Shown one piece after another: positions 5,324-5,374 of a stretch of DNA of 5,374 bases (within the stretch, counting starts at the first letter, position 1; the number at the start of each line of letters is the position of its first letter). The notes beneath the pieces were generated by a model that did not search any database, was not told the origin of the DNA, and saw nothing but the letters and a program-made list of their open reading frames with translations. Source of the stretch: a bacterium (lineage in GTDB: Bacteria > Desulfobacterota > GWC2-55-46 > S146-80 > JALXFI01); the NCBI GenBank assembly GCA_027069035.1, contig JALXFI010000257.1, positions 1-5,374 of the forward strand. The letters run 5' to 3'. A program made the translations under genes and the position numbers.

Positions 5324-5345
5324 TATGGCTGAAGCAGGGAGTTAG
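5253..5345 (+). other. prfA: Out-of-frame C-terminal coding segment of prfA
   Basis: Read from GAT at 5253, this segment gives DIDEIIDALTVHYQSEAL and continues to AEAGS before TAG at 5343-5345. That is the standard RF1 ending: EGDLDEIIDAL...EAL is the usual pattern. It joins directly to ILEG of the main frame if one of the six G at 5248-5253 is skipped or absent. It adds 30 residues and gives the normal RF1 length of 362. The main frame instead runs to TAA at 5321-5323 with an unrelated tail rich in Arg, Asn and Pro. Confidence 0.9.
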
Positions 5346-5352
5346 AGTTTGT

Positions 5353-5374
5353 ATGACCGGTAAGGCGTGGACTG
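5353..5374 (+). CDS. prmC: Start of PrmC, RF1/RF2 GGQ-glutamine N5-methyltransferase (partial)
   Basis: Only seven codons are in the window, reading MTGKAWT. PrmC proteins often begin with a short segment ending in a similar WT before the first helix, and prmC is the usual gene after prfA. GGGAG at 5337-5341 could serve as the ribosome binding site, 11 bases upstream. The start lies 7 bases after the restored prfA stop at 5345. The assignment rests mostly on gene order, because the fragment is too short to identify by itself. Confidence 0.55.

Overview
The window is a run of housekeeping genes, all on the + strand: pgeF (yfiH) - coaE - [397-base AT-rich gap] - rho - rpmE - thyX - prfA - start of prmC. 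The base composition leans to AT, especially between genes. The proteins look like those of a Gram-negative-type free-living bacterium: Rho aligns closely from memory with the proteobacterial form, L31 has the zinc-binding cysteines, and thymidylate is made by the flavin enzyme ThyX. The block rho-rpmE-(thyX)-prfA-prmC recalls Desulfobacterota, Nitrospirota and related lineages. That placement is inference from gene order and protein style; no marker here settles the phylum.

Layout. Bases 1-79 probably hold the last codons of an upstream gene that runs into pgeF. pgeF and coaE overlap by 7 bases and should be translated together. From 1436 to 1835 there is no convincing protein gene. This stretch carries a good sigma70-type promoter (1537-1565) and a leader of about 260 bases before rho. 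The leader holds a 47-base G-free tract, several hairpins, a possible H-type pseudoknot, and a Shine-Dalgarno sequence set in a small hairpin loop. rho is followed by a 158-base gap with an extended -10 promoter for rpmE. rpmE and thyX share one base (TAGTG). A 91-base gap with two sets of alternative hairpins precedes prfA.

The genes serve core information processing and cofactor supply. CoaE makes CoA, Rho ends transcription, L31 belongs to the 50S subunit, ThyX makes dTMP, RF1 reads UAA/UAG stops, and PrmC methylates the RF1 GGQ glutamine. PgeF belongs to the purine-nucleoside/peptidoglycan-editing family.

The strongest anomaly is in prfA. A run of six G at 5248-5253 throws the last part of RF1 out of frame. 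The next frame restores a textbook RF1 C-terminus ending at 5345, just before prmC. A one-base homopolymer error or a recent mutation is the simplest explanation. I see no mobile element, tRNA, rRNA, CRISPR array or clearly new system; the rho leader is the part most worth following up.
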